Part shown: in pieces, positions 63,262 through 64,000 of the stretch
How positions within the stretch are numbered: position 1 is the stretch's first letter
Layout of the letters: each line of letters starts with the position of its first letter
Source: Streptomyces sp. ALI-76-A
GTDB taxonomy: Bacteria > Actinomycetota > Actinomycetes > Streptomycetales > Streptomycetaceae
NCBI RefSeq assembly: GCF_030287445.1
Contig: NZ_JASVWB010000002.1
Location: 6,138,001 to 6,202,000 of the forward strand
Direction: 5' to 3'
DNA: 64,000 nucleotides
Translations under genes and position numbers: made by a program
The notes under the pieces: generated by a model
Database searches by the model: none
What the model saw: only the letters and a program-made list of their open reading frames with translations
What the model was told of the DNA's origin: nothing

Positions 63262-64000
63262 ATGCCCGAGTTGCCCGAGGTCGAGGTCGTCCGGCGCGGC
63301 CTGGAGCGGTGGGTCGCCCACCGCACGGTCGCCGAGGCCGAGGTCCTGCATCCGCGTGCCGTACGCCGTCATCCCGCCGGCGCCGACGACTTCACGCACC
63401 GGCTCAAGGGCCACCGCGTCGGCGTGCCCAGCCGCCGCGGCAAGTACCTGTGGCTGCCCCTGGAGGATACCGGCCAGGCGGTCCTGGCCCACCTCGGGAT
63501 GAGTGGCCAGCTGCTCGTCCAGCCGCACGCGGCGCCCGACGAGAAGCACCTGCGCGTCCGGGTCCGGTTCGCGGACGAGGTCGACACCGAACTCCGTTTC
63601 GTGGACCAACGCACCTTCGGCGGACTGTCGTTGCACGGCACCGCCTCCGACGGCCTGCCCGACGTGATCGCGCACATCGCCCGCGACCCCCTCGACCCGC
63701 TCTTCGACGACGAGGCGTTCCACCAGGCGTTGCGCCGCAAGCGCACCACCGTCAAACGGGCCCTGCTGGACCAGTCGTTGATCAGCGGCGTCGGCAACAT
63801 CTACGCCGACGAGGCGCTGTGGCGTGCCCGCATCCACTACGAACGCCCGACGGCCCACTTCACGCGTCCGCGCACCGCCGAACTCCTGGGCCACATCAGG
63901 GACGTGATGAACCAGGCCCTCGCGGTCGGCGGCACCAGCTTCGACAGCCTGTACGTCAACGTCAACGGGGAGTCGGGCTACTTCGACCGGTCCCTCGACG
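63262..64000 (+). CDS. mutM: formamidopyrimidine-DNA glycosylase, 3' end beyond window
   Basis: The first 246 residues of a Fpg-family base-excision enzyme that removes 8-oxoguanine and other oxidised bases. The N-terminal [14 protein letters not shown] carries the catalytic Pro and Glu, [12 protein letters not shown] and LSLHGT follow, and the helix-two-turn-helix segment [23 protein letters not shown] is intact. The zinc finger lies beyond the window. AGGGGAG precedes the ATG at 63262. rnc-mutM is a conserved neighbourhood. Confidence 0.95.
   Translation, partial: MPELPEVEVVRRGLERWVAHRTVAEAEVLHPRAVRRHPAGADDFTHRLKGHRVGVPSRRGKYLWLPLEDTGQAVLAHLGMSGQLLVQPHAAPDEKHLRVRVRFADEVDTELRFVDQRTFGGLSLHGTASDGLPDVIAHIARDPLDPLFDDEAFHQALRRKRTTVKRALLDQSLISGVGNIYADEALWRARIHYERPTAHFTRPRTAELLGHIRDVMNQALAVGGTSFDSLYVNVNGESGYFDRSLD

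Overview
The window is a piece of a Streptomyces chromosome. The base composition is very GC-rich, TTA codons are almost absent, Shine-Dalgarno sites are GGAGG-type with GTG and TTG starts common, two conservon (cvn) operons are present, and the gene order leuB-ilvE-cimA ... accB-accE ... cvn-cvn ... gltX ... tRNA-Gln/Glu ... ndgR/leuCD-hupS-cofC-plsC-gpsA-ddl-thiL-thiD-rpmB-yloV ... recG-rsmD-coaD-DUF177-rpmF-rnc-mutM matches, from memory, the conserved core region around SCO5522-SCO5573 of S. coelicolor. No rRNA, CRISPR array or intact transposase gene was seen.

Region 1 (1-4.9 kb) is accessory. A leftward operon, cut by the window edge, encodes a BacA-type prephenate decarboxylase, a BacB-type bicupin, an MFS transporter, a PLP aminotransferase, an AroQ chorismate mutase and a Dabb-domain protein. 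Together these look like a bacilysin/anticapsin-type route: chorismate to prephenate, then non-aromatising decarboxylation to a dihydro-4-hydroxyphenylpyruvate, isomerisation, transamination to a dihydrotyrosine-like amino acid, and export. Three of the six genes carry a TTA codon, so the operon is probably bldA-dependent. This is the best candidate for an undescribed system in the window.

Region 2 (4.9-19.9 kb) holds a secreted purple-acid-type phosphatase, branched-chain amino acid genes (leuB, ilvE, cimA, the last behind a probable leader-peptide attenuator), secreted proteins (TPM-like membrane protein, trypsin, PL8 polysaccharide lyase), a YdeI-type protein, a YceI protein behind a perfect palindrome, a LuxR gene remnant, and the acyl-CoA carboxylase pair accB-accE. 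Region 3 (20-31 kb) is two head-to-tail conservons, each encoding a sensor-kinase-like protein, a roadblock protein, a DUF742 protein and a small GTPase.

Region 4 (31-49.3 kb) carries small exported proteins, an FAH-family hydrolase with gltX, a five-tRNA array (Gln, Glu, Glu, Gln, Glu), ndgR divergent from leuCD, the histone-like hupS, cofC (cofactor F420), plsC-gpsA (phospholipid synthesis), ddl (peptidoglycan), thiL-thiD (thiamine) and rpmB. Region 5 (49.5-64 kb) has a FakA/YloV-type protein, a translationally coupled HSP90-like/TPR pair lying between yloV and recG, recG with a long palindromic MITE-like element at its stop codon, rsmD, coaD, a coiled-coil protein, the DUF177-rpmF-rnc operon and the start of mutM.
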